NCBI GenBank assembly: GCA_021848325.1
Contig: JAJZUU010000010.1
Span: 1-64,000 of the forward strand
Reading direction: 5' to 3'
Source: Pseudomonadota bacterium
Lineage (GTDB): Bacteria; Pseudomonadota; Gammaproteobacteria; Burkholderiales; JAJZUU01
Length of the DNA stretch: 64,000 nt
Position numbers and translations under genes: made by a program. The notes beneath the pieces were generated by a model that saw nothing but the letters and a program-made list of their open reading frames with translations, ran no database searches and was not told where the DNA came from. Of this stretch, positions 53,646 to 62,317 are shown piece after piece; positions within the stretch are counted from its first letter, which is position 1; the number at the start of each line of letters is the position of its first letter.

Positions 53646-54575
53646 ATGTATTCAAACTTTCGCTTCTTGTTCGCAATTGTAGGCACGATCTTGTCTGCTG
53701 TGGTTCACGCCGGAATCGTCGATCCCAATGTGCCCATCATTTCCTACGTCACCTATCAATCGTTGGACCCCGTTCAGCCGCTGACGGTTGCGGGTCAACT
53801 CAGGGTCCCGGCGGCGGCAACCGGAAAACTCCCGGCGGTGGTGATCGTCCATGGTTCCGGGGGGATCGACAGCCGCGGCGGCTTCTATGCGAAAGCACTG
53901 AATCGGGCGGGCATCGCCACCCTGGAGATCGATATGTGGGCCGCTCGCGGCTGGCTCGGGGGCATTGGGGGGCGCCCGAGCGGCGTGCCGGAAACGCTGC
54001 CGGATGCCTACGGCGCGCTCAAATTCCTCTCCGAGCAACCACGCATTGATCCGGGGCGCATCGGTATCATGGGGTTTTCGTGGGGCGGTGTGGTGACGAT
54101 GCTGACCGCCACCGAGCCCTATACCCACCTCTACACCGGCGGGCTGCTCAAGTTCGCGGCGCATGCCCCGAACTATCCGGTGTGCTGGGTATACAACCGC
54201 ATTCCGGGGTACGAGTTCAGTTCCTTCACCGGGTCGCCGCTGTTCATTCAAGCCGGCGAGTTAGACGCATACGACGCCCCCGACACCTGCCCGAATCTGG
54301 TCCACAGCCTCCCACCCGCGGCGCAGACATTCGTTTCCGTTAAGGTCTATGACGGAGCCACCCACGCCTGGGATCGCCTCCAGCCGGCCATTACGATAAC
54401 CGATCCGTTCTCCCACCTGGGTATGGGGGGAGAGGTGCAATTCATTCCCAATCCGCGGGTTGCGCTCAAGTCCAGGCGGGCGACCGTGCGTTTCTTCGAA
54501 CGCGCGTTCGGAATGCCGGATGAAGGCATGGAAGCGGGCGCTGAATGTGCAAAAGACCCCCGCGACTGTGACTAG
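53646..54575 (+). CDS. Exported dienelactone-hydrolase-like alpha/beta hydrolase
   Basis: A 309-residue protein with a signal peptide (YSNFRFLFAIVGTILSAVVH, cleavage about residue 22). Alpha/beta-hydrolase features: oxyanion strand AVVIVHGSGGIDSRG (about 63-77), nucleophile elbow IGIMGFSWGGVVTMLTATE (about 137-155) with G-F-S-W-G, acid region FIQAGELDAYDAPDTC (about 200-215), and catalytic His in VSVKVYDGATHAWDR (about 230-244). This is the DLH family, acting on cyclic esters, but an exported location suggests a different ester substrate. The start ATG 53646 sits 7 nt from GGAAGGA; ATG 53640 is too close to the same site. Confidence 0.83.
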   Translation: MYSNFRFLFAIVGTILSAVVHAGIVDPNVPIISYVTYQSLDPVQPLTVAGQLRVPAAATGKLPAVVIVHGSGGIDSRGGFYAKALNRAGIATLEIDMWAARGWLGGIGGRPSGVPETLPDAYGALKFLSEQPRIDPGRIGIMGFSWGGVVTMLTATEPYTHLYTGGLLKFAAHAPNYPVCWVYNRIPGYEFSSFTGSPLFIQAGELDAYDAPDTCPNLVHSLPPAAQTFVSVKVYDGATHAWDRLQPAITITDPFSHLGMGGEVQFIPNPRVALKSRRATVRFFERAFGMPDEGMEAGAECAKDPRDCD

Positions 54576-54876
54576 AACCCAGGGATTACCCGGGTTGGGT
54601 CAACCCGGCGATTACCGATCCGGCCATCTTCCAAATCTAGCCCAAAGGTCAATGCTCCCAAATACGACGATGCCGATCTGGTGCTGAGAACATCTGCCTG
54701 ACGGAGCCGGCGCAGGCGTACCTGTGCAGACTCACGTCCCGAAGCGTTTCGACCGCGAGCGAGGGGAGCGCAAGCAGAGGCCGTAGCGGTGTATGATGTG
54801 CCGATGGGATGACTAATCTAACACCGAACGAAAGTGGCGCCCGAACCAGAACAACAAGCACGGGAGAACATTGACC

Positions 54877-55095
54877 CTTGCCTATCCGGTTTGTTGCCAA
54901 TTAAGTAATACGATGCTAAATTTTGGTTATGGACCCCCGTGGTTTTCCGACAACGCTCCCAGAATTTCAGCGGGTATTCCCTGATGACGCGGCGTGCGCA
55001 AGATACAACGAAGGACGGTCGTATTGTGGTGCCGCGCATGCCATTCCAATATCTCGCTCCCAATAGCATGATTGGCAACAAACCGGATAGGCAAG
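54877..55095. mobile_element. MITE-3 at the hsdR deletion junction
   Basis: A 219-bp non-coding element with 25-bp perfect terminal inverted repeats: CTTGCCTATCCGGTTTGTTG at the left (54877 on) mirrors CAACAAACCGGATAGGCAAG at the right (ending 55095). A single copy is in the window. It sits exactly where the N-terminal part of hsdR has been lost. Target duplication is unclear (at most CC). Confidence 0.78.
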
Positions 55096-56553
55096 CCTCG
55101 AACAATCCCTCAAGGAAAACCGCCCCCGCGCCCTCATCCAAATGGCCACGGGTTCGGGCAAGACCTTCACCGCCATCTCGTTCATTTACCGGCTCATCAA
55201 GTTCACCGGTGCCCGGCGGGTGCTGTTCCTGGTGGACCGGGGCAACCTCGCCGACCAGAGCCTGAAGGAATTCCAGCAATATGTCTCGCCCTACAACAAC
55301 TTCAAGTTCAGCGAGGAATACATCGTCCAGCGCCTGACGGGCAATATCCTCGACACCACCGCACGGGTGTGCATCTGCACCATCCAGCGCCTGTACTTCA
55401 TGCTCAAGGGGCGAGATCTGGCGGAGGAGGACGAGGACCTGATGGCCACCGGCTTCGACGGCATCTACAAGAAAGTGCCGCCCGTCGAATACAACCCGGC
55501 CATCCCCATCGAGACCTTCGACATCATCGTCACCGACGAGGCCCACCGCTCCATCTATAACCTCTGGGCCCAGGTGCTGGAGTACTTCGACGCCTACCTC
55601 ATCGGCCTCACCGCCACGCCCGGCAAGCAGACCTTCGGCTTCTTCCACCAGAACCTGGTGATGGAATACAACCACGAAATGGCTGTGGCCGACGGCGTCA
55701 AGACCGCCATCACCGAGGGCGGCTCCAAGGTCGAAGCCGGCTATTACGTGGAAAAGCAGGAACGCGACACCCGCAAGACCCGCTGGGAAGAACTGGACGA
55801 CGACTTCGCCTACGACCCCAACCAGCTCGACCGCGACGTCGTCACCCCCGACCAGATCCGCACCATCGTGCGCACCTTCCGCGACAAACTGTTCAGCGAA
55901 ATCTTTCGTGATCGAACCGAAGTGCCCAAGACCCTCATCTTCGCCAAGGACGACAACCACGCCGAAAACATCGTCGAAATCCTGCGCGAGGAATTCGGCA
56001 AGGGCAACGAATTCGCCCAGAAGATCACCTACAGAACGACGGGTGCCACGCCCAAGGAACTCATTTCCGCCTTCCGCAACAGCTACCACCCGCGCATCGC
56101 CGTCACCGTCGACATGATCGCCACCGGCACCGACATCAAGCCGGAGGAAATCGTCTTTTTCATGCGCGCCGTCAAATCGCGCGGCTTCTTCGAGCAGATG
56201 AAAGGCCGCGGCGTGCGCGTCATCAAGCCTGACGAGCTCAAGGCCGTCACGCCCGATGCCAAGGCCAAGGACCACTTCGTCATCATCGATGCCGTCGGCG
56301 TGTGCGAGCAGGACAAAACCGACGCCCGCCCCATGGAGAAAAAACCCAGCGTCAGCTTCGAACGCCTGCTGCAAGCCGTCGCCTTCGGCAACACCGAAGA
56401 CGACGTCATCACCAGCATCGCCGGCCGCCTGGCCAGAATGGAACACCGCATCAGCGCCGAAGACGACGCCAGGATTCGCATCGCCAGCGGCGGCCTCGGC
56501 CTAAAAGACCTCGCCCACCAACTGGTTCAGTCACTCTCGCCCGACCTGGATTT

Positions 56554-56601
56554 ACTCCCCTCTCCCTCGGGGAGAGGGGGCGGGGGTGAGGGCGCCATCC
56601 A
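56554..56601 (+). repeat. Palindromic REP-like unit inside hsdR, copy 1
   Basis: CCCCTCTCCCTCGGGGAGAG plus GGGGCGGGGGTGAGGGCG: a 9-bp GC stem followed by a G-rich tail, inserted in frame and translated as LLPSPSGRGGGGEGA, which has no counterpart in HsdR relatives. Confidence 0.7.
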
Positions 56602-57118
56602 GGGTGAGGGGGCCGCGCAACATGCGCGAATCGTCGCCTCCAAACCCCTCTGCGACCCCGCCCTGCGCCAGCTCATCCTCGACATCAAAGCCAAAAACGA
56701 ACTCACCATCGACCACGTCAGCCAAGACCAAGCCATCGAAGCCGGCTTCAGCCAAGCCGCCCGCGACCGCGCCAAAGGTCTGGTGCAATCCTTCGAGCAA
56801 TTCATCGCCGACCACAAAGACGAAATCACCGCCCTGCAAATCCTCTGCAAGCCCTACAAACAGCGCCTCACCTTCGAGGCGGTGCAGGAACTCGCCGACG
56901 CCATCGAAAAACCGCCCTACCTGTGGAACGAATCCCAGCTCTGGCAGGCCTACGCCGCGCTGGAAGCCAGCAAGGTCAAAGGCGCCAGCGGCCGCCGCAT
57001 CCTCACCGACCTGGTTTCCCTGGTCCGTTTCGCCATCCACCAGGACAACGAACTCGTTCCCTTCCCCGAACGCGTCAACGCCAACTTCAAGGCCTGACTG
57101 GCAGGGCAGGAATCTTCA

Positions 57119-57157
57119 CTCCCCTCGCCCTCGGGGAGAGGGGCTGGGGGTGAGGGC
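57119..57157 (+). repeat. Palindromic REP-like unit inside hsdR, copy 2
   Basis: CTCCCCTCGCCCTCGGGGAG followed by AGGGGCTGGGGGTGAGGGC: the same family as the copy at 56554, also in frame (LPSPSGRGAGGEG), 22 bp after the nonsense codon. Confidence 0.7.
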
Positions 57158-57327
57158 AGATTCACCCCCGGACAAATGAAATGGCTGGAAATGATCCGCG
57201 ACCATATCGCCGCCAACCTCGGCATAGCACCGGACGACTTCGAATACGCCCCCTTCGCCCAGGAAGGCGGATTGGGCAAGGTGTATCAGCTCTTCGGCGA
57301 TGAACTGAACGCCCTCATTGAACAAGA

Positions 57328-57336
57328 ATAAAGAAT
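57328..57336. repeat. Target-site duplication, left copy
   Basis: ATAAAGAAT, repeated exactly at 58659-58667 on the other side of the IS4 element. It includes the TAA stop of hsdR. Confidence 0.92.
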
Positions 57337-58658
57337 CAGTAGTGTCCGGTTAAAACGCGAACAGATTCAGTTGGTTGCCGTTGCTGGCCTGATCGAATTT
57401 GTATTCGCTGCCCGCAAAGGCCTGCTGGATGGGCATTTTCTCGAACAGGGTGAGCGAAAATATCTGTAACAAAGTGTAGAGCGAAGCGTCCAGATTGAGA
57501 CGCTTCTTGACGATAGCGACGAGGACATAGACCGACACGGCAATCCAGATTTGTGACTTCACCGCATTCTCGGAATTGCCGTAGAACTTCTTGATACGCA
57601 GATGCTGCTTGATCCATTTGAAAAACAACTCCACCTGCCAACGGCTCTTGTAGAGCGCCCAGATGGTGGCTGCCGACAACACGAAGTTGTTGGTAAGGAA
57701 AACCAATGTGTTGCCGGTCTCGGCATCCTTGTAACGGATGCGGCGCAGATGTTCGGGATAGTCCTTGCGGCTGGTGGTGCCGGTGAGTGCAATGGTCTGA
57801 TCGCAGATGATGCCTGTGCTGCGATCCACCGTAGCCGGATAGACGCGCCGAAGCCGGGTGTTCGACTTGGTACGAGTAACGAAGAAGGCTTGTGCCAGAT
57901 GCAGCGTGTAAAGCCGCGCGAAGTCCAGATAGCCCCGATCCATGACGTAGATCGCGCCGGCCTCCAGCACCAGCACATCGAGGACATTGACGTCGCCCAG
58001 CTTGCCGTCGGAGATGTGGATGAAGCTGGGAATGTTGCCGCGCAAGTCCAGCAACGTATGCATCTTCACTGCGGACTTGGTGGTGCGAAACGGTGCCCAA
58101 GGAAAGAGCGACAGGCACAAGTCGATGGTTGTCGAATCCAGCGCGTAAGCCGTGTTCTCCAACGCAATGCCGAAGCCGTCGCCCGCATAGAGCTTGCGTG
58201 CCTGCTCGATCAGACGCTGGGCGAATTCCGCGTGGATACGCCAGTCTCGCGCCTCGTTGGCATCGGCCAGCGTCGAGCGTTTGATCTCCTGCCGCAAGCC
58301 CATGTGATAGAGCTTGGCCGACTGCGCCGAGAGGCAAACTTCGATGTCGCGCAGGCTCTCGCGGTATGTCAGTTGCGCGAAGGCCATCACGCGGAATTGA
58401 TCGGCGCATGTCATGGACTTTACGTAGCGATCGCCGTCGTGGCGATCGACGATGCGATGGAAGGTCTTCCAGGGGAGGAAGTCCATGAGTTGGGCGAACA
58501 GCGTCTTGCCGATGTTCATGGCGGTCTCCGGAAGAAAAACCGGAAGACTGCCAGAACCGCCTGTCGCCGTTCAAATCGGAGACACCCTTCATCGCTTGGA
58601 ATCCAGCGTCAGTCATGGCTTTCAGCGATTCACTCCTTCATTTAACCGGACACTACTG
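57337..58658 (-). mobile_element. IS4-type insertion sequence, intact, 1322 bp
   Basis: Ends CAGTAGTGTCCGGTTAAA and TTTAACCGGACACTACTG are perfect 18-bp inverted repeats. The 9-bp duplication ATAAAGAAT flanks it (57328-57336 and 58659-58667). It encodes one transposase on the minus strand. Perfect ends and a perfect target duplication mean a recent insertion, at the very end of the hsdR frame (the duplicated target includes its TAA). Confidence 0.93.
57350..58519 (-). CDS. IS4-family transposase
   Basis: A 389-residue DDE transposase. The N-terminal domain MNIGKTLFAQLMDFLPWKTF is the DUF4372 type. Catalytic residues lie in ENTAYALDSTTIDLCLSLFP (first Asp, about 120), GAIYVMDRGYLDFARLYTLH (second Asp, about 197) and YKSRWQVELFFKWIKQHLRI (YREK-like Glu, about 317-336). 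C-terminal QQAFAGSEYKFDQASNGNQL, then NLFAF, ends the element. No frameshift is seen, so it is probably active. It reads opposite to the restriction-modification genes. Confidence 0.92.
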   Translation of the reverse strand: MNIGKTLFAQLMDFLPWKTFHRIVDRHDGDRYVKSMTCADQFRVMAFAQLTYRESLRDIEVCLSAQSAKLYHMGLRQEIKRSTLADANEARDWRIHAEFAQRLIEQARKLYAGDGFGIALENTAYALDSTTIDLCLSLFPWAPFRTTKSAVKMHTLLDLRGNIPSFIHISDGKLGDVNVLDVLVLEAGAIYVMDRGYLDFARLYTLHLAQAFFVTRTKSNTRLRRVYPATVDRSTGIICDQTIALTGTTSRKDYPEHLRRIRYKDAETGNTLVFLTNNFVLSAATIWALYKSRWQVELFFKWIKQHLRIKKFYGNSENAVKSQIWIAVSVYVLVAIVKKRLNLDASLYTLLQIFSLTLFEKMPIQQAFAGSEYKFDQASNGNQLNLFAF

Positions 58659-58667
58659 ATAAAGAAT
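58659..58667. repeat. Target-site duplication, right copy
   Basis: ATAAAGAAT, a perfect match to the left copy, giving the 9-bp duplication of the IS4 insertion. Confidence 0.92.
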
Positions 58668-58715
58668 GGTGATTTGTGAGCGCTTGTAGCGAGTTCCTGT
58701 CGTTGAATGTTGATC

Positions 58716-58732
58716 GTTCCCTAAAAGGGTGA
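58716..58732 (+). promoter_or_regulatory. Operator half-matching site O1 of the MNT-HEPN pair
   Basis: GTTCCCTAAAAGGGTGA is an imperfect copy of the O2 palindrome, centred 21 bp (two turns) upstream of it. Confidence 0.45.
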
Positions 58733-58736
58733 TATC

Positions 58737-58753
58737 GTTCCCAATATGGGAAC
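58737..58753 (+). promoter_or_regulatory. Operator O2 overlapping the MNT start codon
   Basis: GTTCCCAATATGGGAAC, a perfect 17-bp palindrome whose centre contains the ATG of the antitoxin gene. The encoded protein begins with a winged-HTH domain, so autorepression at this site is the simplest reading. Confidence 0.6.
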
Positions 58754-59372
58754 TATTGCTGCAGCCACTGAAACCGGACTGGGCGATGTCTTGTTTACCA
58801 AGACCCAGCGCCAGGTGCTGGGCCTTTTGTTCGGCAATCCGGAGCGAAGCTTCTACGCCAAGGAGATTGTCCGTCTTGCCGGTGTTGGTATCGGATCGGT
58901 GCAACGCGAACTGGAGAAACTTAGCGTGGTTGGTTTGCTGACCGTGACCCGAATAGGCAACCAAAAGCACTATCAGGCGAATCGTCAGGCGCCGATTTTC
59001 GAGGAGCTGCGCGGCATTGTTCTGAAGACCTTCGGCCTGGCTGACGTGTTGCGCGAAGTGCTGGCTACTTTTACGGACAGGATCAAGGTGGCTTTTATCT
59101 ATGGCTCGGTGGCAAAAGAGACGGACACGGCGAGCAGCGATATCGATCTGATGATAGTCGCCCCGGATCTTTCCTATTCGGAGGTGGTCGCCTTGCTTGC
59201 CGAAACGGAAACACGCCTCGGCAGAGCAGTTAACCCGACGCTCTATAAACCGGCGGACTTTGCGCGAAAGTTGGCTGAGGACAATGCCTTCTTGAGCAAG
59301 GTTGTGGATCAGCCGAAGATTTTTTTGATTGGCGCGGAAGATGACATCCCAAAACCTGGAAAATCTGGTTAA
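58746..59372 (+). CDS. Winged-HTH + MNT nucleotidyltransferase (antitoxin-type)
   Basis: A 208-residue protein. Residues 12-90 are an ArsR-like winged helix (LFTKTQRQVLGLLFGNPERS, then FYAKEIVRLAGVGIGSVQRE, LEKLSVVGLLTVTRIGNQKH). Residues 100-200 are a minimal nucleotidyltransferase: FIYGSVAKETDTASSDIDLM (about 117-136) has the GS and DxD catalytic elements. MNT proteins of HEPN/MNT pairs (MntA type) AMPylate and neutralise the HEPN toxin; the added winged helix suggests it also represses the operon. It overlaps the HEPN gene by 32 nt. It is located between hsdR and hsdM, where type I loci often carry accessory genes. Confidence 0.87.
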   Translation: MGTIAAATETGLGDVLFTKTQRQVLGLLFGNPERSFYAKEIVRLAGVGIGSVQRELEKLSVVGLLTVTRIGNQKHYQANRQAPIFEELRGIVLKTFGLADVLREVLATFTDRIKVAFIYGSVAKETDTASSDIDLMIVAPDLSYSEVVALLAETETRLGRAVNPTLYKPADFARKLAEDNAFLSKVVDQPKIFLIGAEDDIPKPGKSG

Positions 59373-59742
59373 GACCGGCCACCTGAAACGAGAGCCCGGA
59401 GACCCGAAGGAGTTTGCTGGCCTCGTGCGGTCCGCCCGGGTGCGCTTGGCCGATGCGCACAACAGCACGCTTTCTATGGAGAGCAGGTTCGATTTGGCTT
59501 ACAACGCCGCCCATGCGCTAGCCTTGGCGGCATTGCGCTGGCAGGGTTATCGATCGGACAAGCGTTACACCGTATTCCAATGCGTTCCACATACCCTCGG
59601 CCTGGGGCCGGAAGTGTGGCGCGTACTGACGCTGTGCCATGATCGACGCAATCTGGCCGAATATGAAGGCGACCTCGATATCGACGAACAATTGGTGAAT
59701 GATCTGTTGCAGGTGGCAGGGGCATTGATGAAAAAAAATTGA
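59341..59742 (+). CDS. HEPN-domain protein (toxin-type partner)
   Basis: A 133-residue four-helix HEPN protein. LENLVKTGHLKREPGDPKEF (about 5-24) leads to LVRSARVRLADAHNSTLSME, SRFDLAYNAAHALALAALRW and LCHDRRNLAEYEGDLDIDEQ (about 99-118). The RNase motif in HEPN toxins is R-x4-6-H; here the region reads RRNLAEYEG with Tyr where His is expected, so RNase activity is doubtful or uses another residue. ATG 59341 (MTSQNLENLV) overlaps the MNT gene, showing co-translation. An ATG at 59329 would add MARK and is less likely. It ends 18 bp before hsdM. Confidence 0.82.
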   Translation: MTSQNLENLVKTGHLKREPGDPKEFAGLVRSARVRLADAHNSTLSMESRFDLAYNAAHALALAALRWQGYRSDKRYTVFQCVPHTLGLGPEVWRVLTLCHDRRNLAEYEGDLDIDEQLVNDLLQVAGALMKKN

Positions 59743-59760
59743 AACACTGGGGCCGCTGTC

Positions 59761-61285
59761 ATGAACACCGCAACCATCGTCCAAAAACTCTGGAACTACT
59801 GCAACGTCCTGCGCGACGACGGCATGAGCTACGGCGACTATGTCGAACAGCTCACCTATCTGCTGTTCCTCGAGATGGCCGACGAGCGCAGCCGGCCGCC
59901 CTACAACCAGAACAGCCCGGTGCCCGCCGGCTATGACTGGCCGAGCATGGTGAAGAAGGACGGCGACGAACTGTTCGACCACTACCGCCACACGCTGGAG
60001 CAGTTGGGCAGCAAGAAGGGCTTGCTGGGTCTGATCTTCAACAAGTCGCAGAACAAGTTCCAGGACCCGGCCAAGCTGCGGCGGCTGATCGCGGACCTGA
60101 TCGACAAGGAAACCTGGGTATCGATGAGCGCCGACGTGAAGGGCGACGCCTACGAGGGCCTGCTGGAGAAGAACGCCCAGGATACCAAGTCCGGCGCGGG
60201 GCAGTACTTCACGCCGCGCCCGCTGATCCAGGCGATTGTGGATGCCATGGCGCCCAAACCCAATGAAACCCATCTGCGACCCGGCCTGCGGCACCGGCGG
60301 CTTTCTGCTGGCGGCGCATGATTATGTGGTGAAGCACAACCCCAACATGACGACAGCGGAGAAAAAGAAACTCCGAGGGGAAAGCTTCAAGGGCTGGGAG
60401 CTGGTGCAGGCCACCGCCCGGCTGTGCGCCATGAATATGCTGCTGCACGGCATCGGCAGCCAGGAGTTCGAGCCGATTGCGGTGTCGGATTCACTCGCCG
60501 CCGACCCCGGCGAGCGCTTCGACGTGGTGCTGACCAATCCGCCCTTCGGCAAGAAGAGCAGCACCACCATCGTCGGCGAGGAAGGCAAGGTCAGCAAGGA
60601 GCGCGACATCGTCGAGCGCGACGACTTCTGGGCCACCACCTCGAACAAGCAGTTCAACTTCGTTCAGCACGTGAAAACCCTGCTCAAGCAGAACGGCCGA
60701 GCCGCGCTGGTGGTGCCGGATAACGTGCTGTTCGAGGGTGGCGCGGGCGAAACCATCCGTCGCAAGCTGCTGCATGAATGCGACGTCCATACCCTGCTCC
60801 GCCTGCCCACCGGCCTGTTCTACGCCCAGGGCGTCAAGGCGAACGTGCTGTTCTTCGACAAGAAGCCCGCCTCCGAAACCCCGTGGCCCCGGAAGCTGTG
60901 GATCTACGACCTGCGCACCAACATACACTTTACGCTCAAGACCAATCCACTGAAGCGGGAGGATCTGGATGAGTTTGTGAAGTGCTACCACCCGGAAAAC
61001 CAGCATGACCGGAAGGCGACGTGGTCGCAAGATCCCTCGCATTCGCTCGGGATGACACCGGAGGGCCGCTGGCGCGCCTATGACTACGAGGAACTCGCCA
61101 ACCGCGACAAAGCCAGCCTGGATATTTTCTGGCTCAGGGACGAGTCGCTGTCGGATTCCGACAACCTGCCTGCGCCGGAGGTGATTGCTGCGGAAATTGT
61201 GGAAGACCTGGAAGCAGCGCTGGAACAGTTTCGGGAGATTCTGGGGGACCTGGGGCCGGGCGTGGTAGAGGTTTCCGATACGTGA
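59761..61285 (+). pseudogene. hsdM: Type I DNA methyltransferase HsdM, frameshifted
   Basis: HsdM adds N6-methyladenine in type I systems. The first frame (59761 to about 60265) has the N-terminal domain MNTATIVQKLWNYCNVLRDD, then YVEQLTYLLFLEMADERSRP, and AGQYFTPRPLIQAIVDAMAP. A one-base insertion near 60262 (AAACCCAATGAAACC) shifts the reading frame. The second frame (about 60262-61285) continues KPICDPACGTGGFLLAAHDY (motif I), RFDVVLTNPPFGKKSSTTIV (NPPF), ALVVPDNVLFEGGAGETIRR and LRLPTGLFYAQGVKANVLFF. A palindromic repeat inserts DPSHSLGMT in frame near 61028-61056. All methyltransferase motifs survive, so a single reversion would restore the protein. No hsdS is present. Confidence 0.9.
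61028..61056 (+). repeat. Palindromic repeat inside hsdM
   Basis: ATCCCTCGCATTCGCTCGGG followed by ATGAC is the common 'ATCCCTCGC..GCTCGGGATGAC' palindrome found scattered in many bacterial genomes, here inserted in frame (WSQ-DPSHSLGMT-PEGRWR) between otherwise contiguous HsdM residues. Confidence 0.65.
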
Positions 61286-61350
61286 CCGACATTGTGATCG
61301 GCATTGATGTGCAGGCGGCAAGGCGCTGCCCGTTTGCCGTTCTGGATACG
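61282..61350 (+). pseudogene. Start of a gene coupled to hsdM, truncated
   Basis: GTG 61282 overlaps the hsdM stop by 4 nt (GTGA) and reads MTDIVIGIDVQAARRCPFAV, then LD, a plausible start of a DUF429-type or RNase H-fold protein. After about residue 22 the sequence stops looking like protein in this frame. I infer a truncated accessory gene standing where hsdS would normally be. The family guess rests on a short motif. Confidence 0.3.
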
Positions 61351-61800
61351 CGTGCAAGAGCGGGAGAGAGGTCCACGTTTCGCCAAATTCAGCTCCGGCT
61401 TATCCGCGCCCTTTCCACCGCATGGTGCTCACCGATACGCGCGCGATCTGGAATGCCTTGTTCGCAAGGAAGAACCCCGTATACTCCCTTGGGAAATGTG
61501 AATTTCCCCCTTCGTGGGCCCGCAGCCGGTTTGCCATCCGGTGCTATCCGTCATATGATTACGCGATGCCCCTTCCCTCTGCCACCCGTAGCTCGAAAAC
61601 GTGACGAGCGGGGCCGCCCCATGGTGGGAAGCGGGCACTGGACGACAGCGCCTGTAGTGTCGCGACTGCCCGGTCACGTCGGATTACAGCAAGCGCAGGG
61701 CGCTTTTGGCAACTACAGCCGGCTTGCAAATGCGTCCGGTTTTCCCTCAATATCCGGCGCCACGCCAACCCTGGCGGACGGCCCTTACCGGAGTGGACCA
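61351..61800. other. Gene-free scar after hsdM
   Basis: 450 bp with no recognised gene, RNA or repeat. Short coding-like phrases appear in different frames (for example HRMVLTDTRAIWNALFARK near 61415-61475), suggesting decayed coding DNA, but none can be assigned. Confidence 0.4.
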
Positions 61801-62063
61801 TGATAAGCTTTGTGCTTTCCACCATTGCCTTTTTCGTTGCCGCCTTTTTCCTCAATCGTTACCTTGACGAGCAGGGCATCGGCAAGGGTATGACACGCGG
61901 CATCCTGGTCCTTGTGCTGGCCTCCGTTGCTTCCTCCGGTGTTTCTTTCTTGATGAATTCACTCAGCCACAAGCCCGGAGGTTCCGGCAATCAAATAACC
62001 GCGGGGGCGGCAATGGGGGAGGCCGCGAAGCGGCTGGGACACGATCTGTCCGGTGCCCCCTGA
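61801..62063 (+). CDS. Small membrane protein
   Basis: An 87-residue protein with two hydrophobic helices, SFVLSTIAFFVAAFFLNRYL (3-22) and RGILVLVLASVASSGVSFLM (about 33-52), joined by a short charged loop DEQGIGKGMT, and a soluble tail NQITAGAAMGEAAKRLGHDL. The start is supported by CCGGAGTGGACC at 61788-61799. No family recognised. Two-helix hairpin proteins of this size are often membrane-stress or toxin-like, but nothing here decides. Confidence 0.6.
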
Positions 62064-62317
62064 CGCATTGTCCGCCGTTATTTCTTTGCGCTGCGACGCC
62101 TCTGGATCAGGCCGCAAGAAATTCGGAGTTTGACCGAACGGCTTGAGAAGTCGACGCACCTTGCCGGGCGCTTGCACGAACTTGAGCGCAAACAGGCGGT
62201 GAATACGGCGGCAGAAAAGCTGAGGCGGCAGAAAAGCTGAAGGCGGCTGGGTCGCGAGCGTGGGGTGGACCCGGCCTGCCTATGCTGAGGGGGGGCCGCG
62301 CGTTTCACGAATGCGCG
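62064..62317. other. Decayed region with a 17-bp tandem duplication
   Basis: A frame without a proper start reads FALRRLWIRPQEIRSLTERL, then EKSTHLAGRLHELERKQAVN, like a coiled coil. It ends in GGCGGCAGAAAAGCTGA repeated twice in tandem (62207-62223, 62224-62240), a fresh 17-bp duplication. No gene can be called. Confidence 0.45.

Larger units (their letters stand above)
54834..57331 (+). pseudogene. hsdR: Type I restriction subunit HsdR, fossil
   Basis: HsdR translocates DNA and cuts it. What is left: a start GTG (54834) with APEPEQQARENID, matching the usual first residues; then a 219-bp MITE-3; then ASLEQSLKENRPRALIQ, then MATGSGKTFTAISFIYRLIK (Walker A), TFDIIVTDEAHRSIYNLW (DEAH), LIGLTATPGKQTFGFF and RIAVTVDMIATGTDIKP. 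The nuclease domain (about 180 residues) between start and Walker A is deleted. About 10 residues are missing in ..AVADGVKTAITEGG. Two palindromic repeats are inserted in frame (56554-56601, 57119-57157). A TGA at 57095-57097 replaces the expected Trp of ..FKAWLAGQ, after which the frame continues to RFTPGQMKWLEMIRDHIAAN, then APFAQEGGLGKVYQLFGDEL and a natural TAA at 57329. It is not functional as a restriction enzyme. Confidence 0.9.

Noticed and set aside
54818-56446. A 542-codon minus-strand frame across the hsdR 5' part
   Set aside because: It spans MITE-3 and is a shadow of the helicase domain.
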